Positions 17,106 to 27,927 are shown, numbered from the stretch's first letter. The stretch: 64,000 nucleotides of DNA from an uncultured Clostridia bacterium (GCA_944391285.1 CALXSY010000004.1:41477-105476); one strand, 5' to 3'. Program-made: numbers and translations. Notes: generated by a model from the sequence alone, not told the origin.

Positions 17106-17168
17106 CCGGTCAGTTTTTCGTTCACCGCTTGGGGCGCTGCAGCATACACTAAACTGAGGAGGTGGCTT

Positions 17169-17708
17169 ATGCTCATCGGATTAGCCGGCAGGCGGCAATT
17201 TGGCGAGCAGCATCGGCAGGAAATGCAGGCTTTAGGCATTGACTGCCAATGGGTGAGCTCCCCCAATGATTTGGATAATCTTGACGGGCTGATTTTAAGC
17301 GGGCTGGGAAGCAGCGATTGGTCCGATTTGCCGGATTGGATAAATCGTTTAAAGGATCCGCTCTGGCAGCAGCGTCCCCTTTTTGCGGATGGCTGGGCTT
17401 GCAGTATTCTCTCCAAAAGCAAAACGGCTCTGATGGATTATCATTACTCTGTTCATAAACGGGATAAATATACTGCCGAACTAATCTCTGCCCCTTCCTG
17501 GGAAACAGAGCGTTTAGTGGCAGTATTTTCCGGTTTTGCGACCTTTCATGACATTGCTCCCAATATAGCCGTTTTAGCTCACAACAAGCGCCGCGGCGCC
17601 GTTGTTTTGCGCCAAGGCAACGCTCTTGCTTGCGCCTTTTTAGCCGCCTGTACCAAAAACAAAGAAATTTACCGCTATTTTAAAGGGATATTAGAGAGAA
17701 AACTTTAA
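17169..17708 (+). CDS. PdxT-like glutaminase homologue lacking catalytic residues (pseudoenzyme)
   Basis: 179 aa. The fold pattern follows PdxT, the glutaminase subunit of PLP synthase: LIGLAGRRQFGEQHRQEM, SPNDLDNLDGLILSGLG (PdxT: LDGLILPGGES), RPLFADGWACSIL (PdxT: PMFGTCAGLIIL), NIAVLAHNKRRGAVVLRQGN and ALACAFLAACTKNKEIYRYF (PdxT: GCSFHPELT). By this alignment the nucleophile Cys is Gly75, His is Leu158 and Glu is Ala160, and the GGES oxyanion loop is altered. It should not hydrolyse glutamine. No pdxS is nearby. GGAGG lies 6 bases before the ATG. It sits 63 bases after dnaA on the same strand and may be co-transcribed. The role is unknown. Confidence 0.8.
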   Translation: MLIGLAGRRQFGEQHRQEMQALGIDCQWVSSPNDLDNLDGLILSGLGSSDWSDLPDWINRLKDPLWQQRPLFADGWACSILSKSKTALMDYHYSVHKRDKYTAELISAPSWETERLVAVFSGFATFHDIAPNIAVLAHNKRRGAVVLRQGNALACAFLAACTKNKEIYRYFKGILERKL

Positions 17709-17743
17709 AAGGTCATTGCTTAAAAAAAGCAATGACCTTTTTT
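17707..17743. terminator. Bidirectional terminator between PdxT-like and GroEL-like genes
   Basis: Stem AAAAGGTCATTGCTT / AAGCAATGACCTTTTTT (17707-17721 and 17728-17743), with U tracts available in both directions, serves the two convergent genes. Confidence 0.88.
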
Positions 17744-17744
17744 C

Positions 17745-19328
<1,584 letters not shown>

Positions 19329-19364
19329 CTACTCCTTATAATAATTTTTTAAAATATTACCATC

Positions 19365-19392
19365 AGTATACGTTATTTTTACCAAAAGTAAA
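19365..19392 (-). promoter_or_regulatory. Promoter of the GroEL-like gene
   Basis: TTTACT (19392-19387), 16 bases, TATACT (19370-19365) on the minus strand. AAGGAG follows 9 bases before the ATG. No CIRCE inverted repeat (TTAGCACTC-N9-GAGTGCTAA) is seen between promoter and gene. Confidence 0.6.
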
Positions 19393-19444
19393 GAGTCTTC
19401 AGCAGCAAAAGAATTTTACCCATTTTTGGCAGGCAATTGAAATT

Positions 19445-20941
19445 TTAATCTTCTTTAGCCCAGCCGTAAGCGCATTTGACAGCTTTGTTCCAATTTTTGA
19501 TGCGTTTTGCTCTTTCTTCTTTTGCAATATTTGCCTCAAACACGCGGTCAATAGCCCAGTTTTTTACTACTTCCTCTTTATTCTGCCAATAACCTACCGC
19601 CAGCCCAGCCAAATAAGCCGCACCCATAGCAGTAGTTTCAACACATTTAGGACGCAAAACCGGAGCGTCAATCAAGTCAGCCTGAGTCTGCATCAGATAA
19701 TTATTGGCGCAGGCTCCGCCGTCTACCTTTAAACTGGTCTGCTCAATGTTGGATTCTCGTTTCATCAGCTGCAAAACATCATTGACCTGATAGCACAGGC
19801 TGTCCAAAGTTGCCCGGATGAGGTGATATTTATTAACTCCCCTGGTCAGTCCTACAATTACCCCGCGGGCATATTGGTCCCAATGAGGCGCTCCCAGCCC
19901 GGTAAATGCCGGAACAACATAGCAGCCGTTGGTGTCATCAACCTTTTTCGCCATATACTCCGAATCTACCGCCGAATCAATGAGCTTCAGCTCATCTCTG
20001 AGCCATTGGATAGCCGCCCCGGCGACAAAAATTGAACCTTCCAAAGCGTAGGTTACTTCTCCGTTTAATCCCCAGGCGATGGTAGTAACCAGACCATTTT
20101 CGCTGAAAATGGGAGTTTTGCCGGTATTCATCAGCATAAAGCAGCCGGTGCCGTAGGTATTTTTAGCCTCGCCGGCATTAAAGCAAGTTTGTCCGAACAA
20201 CGCCGCCTGCTGATCACCGGCGGCTGAAGCAATAGGAATAGGCGTGCCGAAAAACTGTGCCAAGGTTTCGCCGTAAATACAGCTGCTGTCCTTAACCTCC
20301 GGCAGCATATTTTGAGGAATATCCAATTCCCGCAGAATATCCTCATCCCACTTGAGTGTATTGATATTAAAAAGCATGGTGCGGGAAGCATTGGAATAAT
20401 CGCTGACGTGAACCTTGCCACCGGTCAGCTTCCAAATCAGCCAGCTGTCCACCGTGCCGAATAAAAGCTCGCCCTTTTCGGCGCGGGCTCGAGCATTAGG
20501 CACATTTTCCAAAATCCATCTAAGCTTAGTGGCGGAAAAATAGGCATCAATTACCAGTCCGGTTTTCTGGCGAAAGACCTCGGTCAAGCCTTTGGCTTTT
20601 AAGCTGTCGCAGTACTCACTGCTGCGGCGGCATTGCCAAACGATGGCATTATACACCGGCTCGCCGGTAAATTTATCCCAAACTACAGTAGTTTCCCGTT
20701 GATTGGAAATGCCGATAGCAGCAATATCCGCCGCTGTGATGCCTAAATTAATCATCGCATTTTGCGCTACTTCCAGCTGAGTGGACCAAATTTCTAACGG
20801 ATCATGCTCAACCCAGCCGGGTTGGGGAAAATATTGGGTAAATTCCTTCTGCGCGACCGAGCACATTTCTCCTTTTTCGTTGAAAAGTATGCAGCGATTA
20901 GAGGTAGTACCGGCATCTAACGCCATAATATATTTGCTCAT
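19445..20941 (-). CDS. glpK: Glycerol kinase
   Basis: Phosphorylates glycerol to sn-glycerol-3-phosphate. 498 aa from ATG at 20941 (GGAGG 9 bases upstream): [82 protein letters not shown] and [11 protein letters not shown], all GlpK hallmarks. The frame is open to 21046, but the extension overlaps the upstream gene and is not family-like. It follows the CoA-disulfide reductase gene by 38 bases on the same strand. No glpF or glpD is next to it. Confidence 0.95.
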   Translation of the reverse strand: MSKYIMALDAGTTSNRCILFNEKGEMCSVAQKEFTQYFPQPGWVEHDPLEIWSTQLEVAQNAMINLGITAADIAAIGISNQRETTVVWDKFTGEPVYNAIVWQCRRSSEYCDSLKAKGLTEVFRQKTGLVIDAYFSATKLRWILENVPNARARAEKGELLFGTVDSWLIWKLTGGKVHVSDYSNASRTMLFNINTLKWDEDILRELDIPQNMLPEVKDSSCIYGETLAQFFGTPIPIASAAGDQQAALFGQTCFNAGEAKNTYGTGCFMLMNTGKTPIFSENGLVTTIAWGLNGEVTYALEGSIFVAGAAIQWLRDELKLIDSAVDSEYMAKKVDDTNGCYVVPAFTGLGAPHWDQYARGVIVGLTRGVNKYHLIRATLDSLCYQVNDVLQLMKRESNIEQTSLKVDGGACANNYLMQTQADLIDAPVLRPKCVETTAMGAAYLAGLAVGYWQNKEEVVKNWAIDRVFEANIAKEERAKRIKNWNKAVKCAYGWAKED

Positions 20942-20979
20942 CTTTTGTGTCCTCCTGTATACGTTACTGCAACCGTCGC

Positions 20980-22626
20980 TTAGCTGTTTTGCTGATCCAG
21001 CAAAATATTTTGATAAAGCGCCAGGCCGCCGGCTAAATTGCGGCATTTAAAGCCCTCTTGGCTTAAAATGCGGCTGGCTACGTAACCTCTTAAGCCTACA
21101 GCGCAGTTGATGTAGATAGGTTTGGATTTATCCAGCTCCTGCATTCTTGCGCGCAGCTGGTCAATGGGAATATGCACAGCACCCTGCAAATGGCGTTTTT
21201 CAAATTCTTTTTTAGTGGTGACATCCAAGAATATGCCGTCAGTCTGGCGCAGATTTTCAATATCTTCCGGATAGAAGAAATCCACCAGTCCGTCTAAATA
21301 ATTCTGGGCTACAAAGCCGGCGATATTAACGGCATCTTTAGCATTGCCAAAGGCAGGAGCATAGCATAACTCCAACTGGCACAAATCCTCCACCGTCATT
21401 TTCGCCCGAATAGCGGTAGAGATAATATCGATGCGTTTATCCGTGCCTTCAAAACCCACAATTTGTGCGCCTAAAATCACGCCCTCCGGCGAGAAAAGCA
21501 GCTTAAAATTAAGGGGTTTGCTGTTGGGATAATACCCGGCATGGTTAGCGGGAAAGACATAAACCTTTTTATAAGGGATATTATTATTTTTCAGCATTTT
21601 TTCGCTGAATCCGGTAGCGGCGCAGACCATCTCCATAAAGCCTAAAACTGAAGTCCCCTGCACGCCGTTAAAAGGATGATTGATGCCCATGATATGGTCG
21701 GCAACCAAGCGAGCCTGTTTATTGGCGACTCCGGCTAAAGGCAGAGCCGTCTCAAGCTCAGGGTATTGGTAATATTTCACCTGGCAGGCATCGCCGATGG
21801 CGTAAATATCATCATCATTGGTCTGCATATATTCATTGGTCAAAATATGCCCCTTGACTCCTAAAGCTAAGCCGGCATCTTTTGCCAGCTGATTTTCCGG
21901 CGCCACTCCGATGGCGGAAATAACCATATCCGCTTGCAGGCGGTTTTTCTTAGTTACAACAGTCACCTTTTCGCCGTCAATTATCTCCTCTACCCTTTCG
22001 CCTAAATAAATCTTGACACCTTTAGAGCGCAGATAATTATGCAAAAAGCTCGCCATCTCCCGATCCAGCATCCCGTTTAATAATTGGGGAGCAGAGCCGA
22101 TAAGGCTTACCTGAATATTTTGCTTGAGCAGATTTTCCACCATCTCCAAGCCGATATAGCCGCCGCCTACGACAATGGCGCTTTGAGGTTTTTTAGTGTC
22201 GATAAAACCTTTGATGGCTAAGGTATCGGGCACATCACGCAGGGAGAATATTCTCTCTGCCTCCTGATAGCGCATCTTAGGCTCAGCACCCGGAGAAAGG
22301 ATTAATTTATCATAGCTTTCCTCATACACGGTGTTGGTCTTTAAATCTCGGACTACGACCACCTTTCTGTCCCGCTCGATTTTTTCCACCTGATTTTCTA
22401 CTCTGACTTCCACCCGATAGCGGTCATGGAAGCCTTTAGGTGTTTGCAGTAAAAGGTGTTCTCTCTTAGGAATTACTCCGCCGATATAATAAGGCAAGCC
22501 GCAGTTAGCAAAGGAAACAAAGGCTCCCCTCTCCAAAACTACGATTTCCGCCTTTTCATCCAAACGGCGCAAGCGGGCAGCGGCAGTGGCTCCTCCGGCT
22601 ACAGCGCCAATGATAACTATTTTCAT
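20980..22626 (-). CDS. CoA-disulfide reductase / NADH oxidase-type flavoprotein fused to rhodanese
   Basis: 548 aa. N-terminal FAD/NAD(P)H pyridine nucleotide-disulfide oxidoreductase: [19 protein letters not shown], the single redox Cys42 in [28 protein letters not shown], and YAIGDACQV. The C-terminal about 85 residues are a rhodanese domain with active loop [10 protein letters not shown]. This is the CoADR-RHD architecture, which reduces CoA disulfides, persulfides or polysulfide with NAD(P)H. The precise substrate is uncertain. Start ATG 22626 after GGGAGGTC; transcribed ahead of glpK. Confidence 0.88.
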   Translation of the reverse strand: MKIVIIGAVAGGATAAARLRRLDEKAEIVVLERGAFVSFANCGLPYYIGGVIPKREHLLLQTPKGFHDRYRVEVRVENQVEKIERDRKVVVVRDLKTNTVYEESYDKLILSPGAEPKMRYQEAERIFSLRDVPDTLAIKGFIDTKKPQSAIVVGGGYIGLEMVENLLKQNIQVSLIGSAPQLLNGMLDREMASFLHNYLRSKGVKIYLGERVEEIIDGEKVTVVTKKNRLQADMVISAIGVAPENQLAKDAGLALGVKGHILTNEYMQTNDDDIYAIGDACQVKYYQYPELETALPLAGVANKQARLVADHIMGINHPFNGVQGTSVLGFMEMVCAATGFSEKMLKNNNIPYKKVYVFPANHAGYYPNSKPLNFKLLFSPEGVILGAQIVGFEGTDKRIDIISTAIRAKMTVEDLCQLELCYAPAFGNAKDAVNIAGFVAQNYLDGLVDFFYPEDIENLRQTDGIFLDVTTKKEFEKRHLQGAVHIPIDQLRARMQELDKSKPIYINCAVGLRGYVASRILSQEGFKCRNLAGGLALYQNILLDQQNS

Positions 22627-22655
22627 CTATCTGACCTCCCAAGCTTTTTTCTTTT

Positions 22656-22684
22656 ATTATAGCCAATTTAGCTAAACTTGACAA
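22656..22684 (-). promoter_or_regulatory. Promoter of the CoADR-glpK operon
   Basis: TTGTCA (22684-22679), 17 bases, perfect TATAAT (22661-22656) on the minus strand, about 30 bases before the ATG. Confidence 0.82.
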
Positions 22685-22694
22685 GCTATTTTCC

Positions 22695-22722
22695 TTTACT
22701 TTAAGGGGGATTATGGTATAAT
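22695..22722 (+). promoter_or_regulatory. Promoter of the SDR gene
   Basis: TTTACT (22695-22700), 16 bases, perfect TATAAT (22717-22722). It diverges from the CoADR promoter; the two -35 boxes are about 10 bases apart. Confidence 0.7.
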
Positions 22723-22749
22723 TAAAAGAAAAACGGAAAGGACGATTTT

Positions 22750-23481
22750 ATGCCTACAGCCTTTATCAGCGGCGCTTCCCGAGGAATCGGCGCTGCCATA
22801 GCGGTAAAACTGGCCCGTGAGGGCTACGATTTAGCCTTAAACTATCATACCAATACTAATGCCGCCCAAGAGACGGCAAAAACAGCCCAAAGCTTAGGCG
22901 TTAAAACCTTGCTTTTACCGGGCGATATTGCCGACGGCGAAAAAGTGCGGCAAATGTTTGCCCAAGCCCATGATTATTTCGGCGGTATCGACGTTTTAGT
23001 CAATAACGCCGGTATCGCTGAGCAACTGATGTTTCAGGATATCACTTATGACAAATGGCGGAGAATGTTTGCCGTGACGGTGGACGGTGCTTATTTCTGC
23101 CTGCAAAATGCCCTTCCTTACATGATCAAGCAGAAGCACGGGCGCATTATCAATATTTCTTCCATGTGGGGCGAGGTCGGCGCTTCCTGCGAGGTGCATT
23201 ATTCAGCGGCTAAGGGGGCTTTGATTGCCATGACCAAGGCTTTAGCCAAGGAATTAGGACCGTCGGGCATAACCGTTAATTGCCTGACCCCCGGAGTTAT
23301 CACCACCGAGATGAACAGTCATTTGTCCGAAGAAGATTTAGCTATTCTGGCAGAAGAAACACCGTTAAATTCTCTGGGCTCGCCGGAAGATATCGCCGAA
23401 ATGGTCGCCTTTTTGGCTTCCGACAAAGCAAAATTTATCACCGGGCAAATCATCGGCATTAACGGCGGCATGGTGATTTAA
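22750..23481 (+). CDS. SDR family oxidoreductase, FabG-like
   Basis: 243 aa NAD(P)H-dependent short-chain dehydrogenase/reductase. Features: cofactor motif SGASRGIGAAIA, NNAGIA, catalytic Ser in INISSMWGEVG, catalytic Tyr-Lys in HYSAAKGALIAMTKALA, and TPGVITTEM. It most resembles 3-oxoacyl-ACP reductase FabG, but it stands apart from fatty acid genes, so the substrate is not proven. AAAGGACG precedes the ATG; queH follows after 16 bases and is probably co-transcribed. Confidence 0.85.
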   Translation: MPTAFISGASRGIGAAIAVKLAREGYDLALNYHTNTNAAQETAKTAQSLGVKTLLLPGDIADGEKVRQMFAQAHDYFGGIDVLVNNAGIAEQLMFQDITYDKWRRMFAVTVDGAYFCLQNALPYMIKQKHGRIINISSMWGEVGASCEVHYSAAKGALIAMTKALAKELGPSGITVNCLTPGVITTEMNSHLSEEDLAILAEETPLNSLGSPEDIAEMVAFLASDKAKFITGQIIGINGGMVI

Positions 23482-23497
23482 TTTATTTTAAGGATAG

Positions 23498-24136
23498 GTG
23501 AACGAAGTGCAAAAACACAACTATCAGAAGGAATTAGAAAAAATATTGGCGAATTTAGTCTTAAAGGCTGAAACTCCTACTCTGCTTCTGCACAGCTGCT
23601 GTGCGCCTTGCAGCAGCTATGTCATCGAATATTTAAGCCAATATTTCAAAATAACCGTTTTTTACTACAATCCCAATATCTACCCCGATGAGGAATATCA
23701 CCTGCGGGCAGAGGAGCAGAAAAAATTTATTGCCGATTTTCCTGCCGAAAATCCCGTAAAATTTCTTGAGGGCGAGTTTGCAAAGGATTTATTTTACCAA
23801 ACGGTCCAAGGTTTGGAAGATGTGCCCGAGGGCGGCGAGCGCTGTTTCCTCTGCTATGAACTGCGCCTGCGCCGAAGCGCTGAGACGGCGAAAAAACTGG
23901 GGCTTGATTATTTCACCACCACCCTCTCCATCAGCCCTTTAAAAAACGCCGCCAAATTAAACGAAATCGGCTTTAAGCTTGAAGAAGCATACGGCGTCAA
24001 ATATTTGCCTGCGGATTTTAAGAAAAATAACGGCTACAAGCGTTCTGTCGAATTATCAGCACTATATCAGATGTATCGGCAGGACTACTGCGGCTGTATA
24101 TTTTCCAAACGTGAGCGGGAGAAAGCAAAGCTTTAA
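23498..24136 (+). CDS. queH: Epoxyqueuosine reductase QueH
   Basis: Last step of queuosine synthesis in bacteria lacking QueG: reduction of epoxyqueuosine in tRNA. 212 aa with LLLHSCCAPCSSYVIEYL, FYYNPNIYPDEEYHLRAEE, GGERCFLCYELRLRR and DYCGCIFSKRERE, which carry the cysteines that bind the iron-sulfur and iron centres. GTG start at 23498; a second GTG at 23510 is possible. Between the SDR and VanZ-like genes in one rightward run. Confidence 0.9.
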   Translation: MNEVQKHNYQKELEKILANLVLKAETPTLLLHSCCAPCSSYVIEYLSQYFKITVFYYNPNIYPDEEYHLRAEEQKKFIADFPAENPVKFLEGEFAKDLFYQTVQGLEDVPEGGERCFLCYELRLRRSAETAKKLGLDYFTTTLSISPLKNAAKLNEIGFKLEEAYGVKYLPADFKKNNGYKRSVELSALYQMYRQDYCGCIFSKREREKAKL

Positions 24137-24157
24137 ATCTACTCGGGAGGAAGACCT

Positions 24158-25582
24158 ATGCATGATTTTTTAAGCTATCTCTTTTACCTTTTTGAGCGCA
24201 GTTTAAGCTTATTAGTGCCGGCTGTTGCTTTGGCGGCAGTTGTTTTAGGCACAGTATGGCTCATTTACCGCAAAAACGGACGTCCCTTTCCCTGGAAAAA
24301 GGCAATTCTTTTGTTAATCTTGCTTGCCTGGCTGGTTTTAACGCTCTTTGTCACCCTTTTAAGAGGCGAGGGCAACGGTTTCAGGGAGTGGAATTTCCAT
24401 CTTTTCTTAGCCTGGAAAGAGGCGTGGAACCAATTCACCTTAAAGGTCTGGCTCAATGTCCTTTTAAATATTGCCCTTTTTCTGCCTTTGGGCTTTTTGC
24501 TGCCCCTTTTGGCAAAGAAGTTTCAAAACGGCTGGCTCATGCTCATTACGGGCTTCGGCGGCTCGTTAATTATCGAGCTGGCGCAGCTGGCACTGGGACG
24601 GGGCATGTTTGACGTGGACGACCTTTTCACCAATACCTTGGGCGCTATGCTGGGCTGGGCATTAATCATGCTTTTGCTCACGCTCATTAAGCGAAAAAGC
24701 CATTGGCAGAAGCGTTTTTTGGCGTATCTTGCCCTGCCGGTAAGCTTCCTTTTGGTTTTAGCTCTGATCTTCGGCGGCTATGCCTTCAAGCCCTACGGCA
24801 ATCTGCCGGAAAATGCCGTCGCTAAAGCTGATTTAAGCAATATCCAATGGCAGTTAGCCTTCGAGCCGAGCGACACCGCCGATACGGCTCAAGTGTATAA
24901 TGTCGGGCGCTTAGACAAAGCTGCCAGCGAGGCTTACGCTGCGAATTTTGCCCTAAAATTAGGCACAGACTTTCCGGACGCTTACTACTACGATGATTTA
25001 ATCATCTTTGCCAATCACTTCGGCGGCGGTTTTCTTGATTTAAACCAGCAGGACGGCACTTGGGAATATTCCTTTGGCAGCGAGATGACTCCGAGCTTTA
25101 ATTATCCTGCCGCACAAATCGAGCCGGCGGAGATTATAGCTCTCCTGCGTTCTTGGGATATCAATGTACCGGAAGAAGCAGCTGTTGCCATAGAAGCAAA
25201 TGACGGCGTGTTTACCAGAATGACTTTTACCGCTGATTTAATTGCCCAAGATGAAGAGTTGATTTACGGCACCTTGACTTGCTCATTTAAAGAAGAAAAC
25301 GGCGTAACCACTTTAAATAAAATCGCTAACTCCCTGGTTAGCCTCAAGCCTTATCAGGAAGAACCCATCATCACGCAAGCTCAAGCGGTGGAGAAGCTTA
25401 GGGGCGGAGAGAGCTTTTACGGCGATTTATTAGAATATTATGCGGTTAAAAAAGCAGAAATTATTTCCGCCGACCTTGCTTGGCTTACCGATACCAAAGG
25501 CTATTATCAGCCTGTTTATCGTTTTGAGCTGAAGCTGGACGATGGAAATATTACTATTGATTATGTAGCGGCGCTGAAATAA
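24158..25582 (+). CDS. VanZ-like membrane protein with C-terminal outside domain
   Basis: 474 aa. The N-terminal ~200 residues hold about five membrane segments with the VanZ-family pattern (WLNVLLNIALFLPLGFLLPLL, GGSLIIELAQLALGRGMFDVDDL and FTNTLGAMLGWAL). A segment near 195-215 is followed by about 260 soluble residues without a motif I recognise, rich in Ala, Asp and aromatic residues and probably outside the cell. VanZ relatives occur in many Bacillota without vancomycin resistance; no van genes are present here. GGAGG precedes the ATG. Confidence 0.8.
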   Translation: MHDFLSYLFYLFERSLSLLVPAVALAAVVLGTVWLIYRKNGRPFPWKKAILLLILLAWLVLTLFVTLLRGEGNGFREWNFHLFLAWKEAWNQFTLKVWLNVLLNIALFLPLGFLLPLLAKKFQNGWLMLITGFGGSLIIELAQLALGRGMFDVDDLFTNTLGAMLGWALIMLLLTLIKRKSHWQKRFLAYLALPVSFLLVLALIFGGYAFKPYGNLPENAVAKADLSNIQWQLAFEPSDTADTAQVYNVGRLDKAASEAYAANFALKLGTDFPDAYYYDDLIIFANHFGGGFLDLNQQDGTWEYSFGSEMTPSFNYPAAQIEPAEIIALLRSWDINVPEEAAVAIEANDGVFTRMTFTADLIAQDEELIYGTLTCSFKEENGVTTLNKIANSLVSLKPYQEEPIITQAQAVEKLRGGESFYGDLLEYYAVKKAEIISADLAWLTDTKGYYQPVYRFELKLDDGNITIDYVAALK

Positions 25583-25584
25583 AC

Positions 25585-25616
25585 AAACCCTCAAGGTTTT
25601 ATCCTTGAGGGTTTTT
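25585..25616. terminator. Bidirectional terminator between the VanZ-like gene and hemW
   Basis: 12-bp stem AAACCCTCAAGG/CCTTGAGGGTTT (25585-25596, 25603-25614) with U tracts on both sides, shared by convergent genes. Confidence 0.9.
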
Positions 25617-26754
25617 AGTTTAAAAATTCCAGCATGACGACATTGGCTAAAAATTTGCCTTTTTCCGTCAGGCGGAAATATTCTCCGTCGGTTTCGCTTA
25701 AAGCCAAGCCGGCAGTCTTAGCGATGGCTTGGGCATAAGTTTGGCTGAACGAACAGCCGAAGCGCGCGGCAAAATCTTTTAGGGAAACTCCTTCCTTTAA
25801 GCGCAGATTCATCAGGATATATTCCTCCATCTGCTCACGCAGGCTTAAAGTTTCTCTTGCCCCGACAGGCAAACGCCCTTCGTCCAAGGTCTGATAATAT
25901 TCTTTCAACGTCCTCGGTCGCACCAAATGCTCTCCGTCAACCAACGACGTCGCTCCCAAGCCTAAGCCCAAATAATCGTCCAAATGCCAGTAGTGGCTGT
26001 TGTGCTGGGAGCGAAAGCCTGTCTTAGCATAGTTGGATAATTCATAGCGCTCGTAGCCATTTTCTGGCAGATACTCACTGCTGAAAGCCAGCATTTCGGC
26101 GGCAGTATCCTCATCGGCAGGTACAATCCTGCCCTCTTTTTGCAGTTTAGCTAAATAGGTGCCCTCTTCTATTTGCAGCTGATAGGCGCTTAAATGCTCC
26201 GGCGCCAAGTCAACTGCTCTTTTTAAGGTTTCCTGCCAATGCTGTAAGCTCTCCTGCGGCAGGGCATACATCAAGTCAATACTGATATTGCGCAAGCCCT
26301 TTCGGCGCAGAAGCTTGATTGCTTCTTCTGCCTGCTTAAAATTATGCCCTCTGCCCAAAAGCTTTAAATATTCATCATCACTGCTCTGCACGCCCAAGGA
26401 AAGACGGTTAACTCCAAAGGCGGCTAAAAGCTCTATCTTCTCGGCGCTTAGGGATTCGGGGTTAGCCTCAAAGGTGTATTCGGCGATTTTTCCCGGGGCT
26501 AATATTTCCCGTTCAATAGTCCCAAAAAGCGCCTTTAACGCCTCATAAGGCAAAATACTGGGCGTACCGCCGCCGATATAAACAGTATCTGCTTCGTTAA
26601 ACGCATATTTTTCCTTAGCCAATTTGATTTCCCGGCACAAATAGTCTATATAGCGCTTCATGTGCGCTTCATCTTCTCTGCCGAAGCTCAAAAAATCGCA
26701 GTAATGGCATTTTAAAGCACAGTAAGGTATATGAATATAGATAGCCTTGATCAT
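25615..26754 (-). CDS. hemW: Radical SAM protein HemW (HemN-like, heme chaperone family)
   Basis: 379 aa. N-terminal YIHIPYCALKCHYCDF has the CxxxCxxC radical-SAM cluster motif (Cys12, 16, 19), followed by DTVYIGGGTPSIL, FEANPESLSAEKI, NRLSLGVQSSDDEYLKLLGRGH and SIDLMYALPQESLQHW. The sequence pattern and the length match HemW rather than HemN, which has an extra N-terminal part; HemW transfers heme to targets instead of oxidising coproporphyrinogen. Last gene of a leftward group; ends inside the shared terminator. Confidence 0.9.
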   Translation of the reverse strand: MIKAIYIHIPYCALKCHYCDFLSFGREDEAHMKRYIDYLCREIKLAKEKYAFNEADTVYIGGGTPSILPYEALKALFGTIEREILAPGKIAEYTFEANPESLSAEKIELLAAFGVNRLSLGVQSSDDEYLKLLGRGHNFKQAEEAIKLLRRKGLRNISIDLMYALPQESLQHWQETLKRAVDLAPEHLSAYQLQIEEGTYLAKLQKEGRIVPADEDTAAEMLAFSSEYLPENGYERYELSNYAKTGFRSQHNSHYWHLDDYLGLGLGATSLVDGEHLVRPRTLKEYYQTLDEGRLPVGARETLSLREQMEEYILMNLRLKEGVSLKDFAARFGCSFSQTYAQAIAKTAGLALSETDGEYFRLTEKGKFLANVVMLEFLN

Positions 26755-26763
26755 TTTTCCTCC

Positions 26764-26790
26764 AAAAAAGCCCCCTAACTTAGGAGGCTT
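26764..26790 (-). terminator. Terminator after the LEA-like gene
   Basis: On the minus strand AAGCCTCCTAA pairs with TTAGGGGGCTT (one G-U) and is followed by UUUUUU. It sits between the LEA-like gene and hemW. Confidence 0.82.
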
Positions 26791-26794
26791 AGTT

Positions 26795-27316
26795 TTAGTC
26801 TTTGATGCATTTGATTAAATCGTCAATATTTTCTTCGGCAGGAGCTTCTTCTTTTGGCTCTTCTGCTTTAGCTTCTTCTGGCTCTTTAGCTTCTTCTTTT
26901 ACTTCTTCAGCTTCCACAACCTCTGCCGCTTCTTCGGTTTCTTTTGCTTCAGCTGTTTCTTCAGCTTCTTCTTCCTGCGGCTCTTTGTTCTTCAAAGCGT
27001 CAATCTGGTTTTGCAGCATCTCGATTTCGGTATTTAAGCGCACTGCCTCGTAATAAGCCTCGCTGGTGTCCAAATCGGCATCTTTAAAGAAATACCCCTT
27101 GCCGATTTTCGCATAAGCTTTTTCCAAATCCTTTTTCTTATCAGCCAGCGAAATATTCAATTTGCTGATTTCCGCCAAATCTTTTGCCTTGTCAGCAGCT
27201 TTATCAGCTACGTCTTTGGCTTTGTCAGCGGCTTTATCGGCGACATCTTTGGCTTTGTCGGTAGCTTTGTCGGCTACGATACCGACTTTTTTCTTTAAAT
27301 TATCAAATTTTCCCAT
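26795..27316 (-). CDS. LEA-like repeat protein with coiled coil and acidic tail
   Basis: 173 aa, highly charged. Residues 15-50 are tandem 11-residue repeats of the type DKAKDVADKAA, encoded by near-identical DNA repeats (27165-27290), like group 3 LEA and apolipoprotein-type amphipathic helices. Residues ~50-110 contain a predicted helical unit (LADKKKDLEKAYAKIGKGYF...VRLNTEIEMLQNQIDALK) seen in many small Clostridia proteins. The tail (110-165) is almost only Glu, Ala, Lys and Pro. Function unknown; stress or envelope association is a guess. Good GGAGG before the ATG. Confidence 0.8.
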   Translation of the reverse strand: MGKFDNLKKKVGIVADKATDKAKDVADKAADKAKDVADKAADKAKDLAEISKLNISLADKKKDLEKAYAKIGKGYFFKDADLDTSEAYYEAVRLNTEIEMLQNQIDALKNKEPQEEEAEETAEAKETEEAAEVVEAEEVKEEAKEPEEAKAEEPKEEAPAEENIDDLIKCIKD

Positions 27317-27357
27317 TTTGTTCCCTCCTAAAAGTATGCAATTTATCTAAAAATAAT

Positions 27358-27927
27358 TTATTTTCTTGCCTTCCATTTAGGCACAAAAGCTAATTGCTCG
27401 TATTCCTGACGGGTGATGCCCAAGATCCACTGATCAATATATTCGCCTTCCATAAAAATATGATTGCGCAGTTTTCCTTCGCCGATAAAACCAAAGGATA
27501 AAGCGGATTTTAAGCCCAGTTTGTTGTTGTCATTAACCTTGGTATAGCATTTTTCAAAGCCAAACTCATAAAAAACGATATCCAAAAGCACAATCATCAA
27601 ATCCACGCCAAAGCCCGCCAAGCGTTTGTCGCTGTCGGCTATACCTAAAGCAATCTCCGCATGTCCGTTCTGCCGGTCGATATCCTTGATAGATGCTACG
27701 CCTATGGCTTCATCGTCCCTTTTATTGCGGACAATAAAATCAACCTTTTTTGCTCCCGGATCGGTAAGCTCCCGGCTGTTTCTGATATCATCAATAATCA
27801 TATCCAAAGAGTTGCTGACATAGCTGTCGTACCAATAGCGGAAATTTTTATCTAAATACCATTTTTGCAAGGTTTTGGCATCTTGCTCGGTAGGTCTGGT
27901 CAATTTCACTTTTCTGCCGGTATACAT
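27358..27927 (-). CDS. GNAT family N-acetyltransferase (RimJ/RimL-like)
   Basis: About 189 aa. The order of motifs fits GNAT: N-terminal VKLTRPTEQDAKTLQKWY, then GVASIKDIDRQNGHAEIALGI, a degenerate acetyl-CoA loop (DSDKRLAGFGVDLMIVLLDIVF) and KCYTKVNDNNKLGLKSALSFGF with the C-terminal Asn-rich motif typical of RimJ/RimL and SpeG relatives. GGAGG lies 8 bases before ATG at 27927, which I prefer to TTG 27942. Substrate unknown. Confidence 0.82.
   Translation of the reverse strand: MYTGRKVKLTRPTEQDAKTLQKWYLDKNFRYWYDSYVSNSLDMIIDDIRNSRELTDPGAKKVDFIVRNKRDDEAIGVASIKDIDRQNGHAEIALGIADSDKRLAGFGVDLMIVLLDIVFYEFGFEKCYTKVNDNNKLGLKSALSFGFIGEGKLRNHIFMEGEYIDQWILGITRQEYEQLAFVPKWKARK

Noticed and set aside
27165..27290. 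CRISPR-like short repeats
   Set aside because: They are codon-phased repeats within the LEA-like gene, not spacer-separated palindromic repeats.
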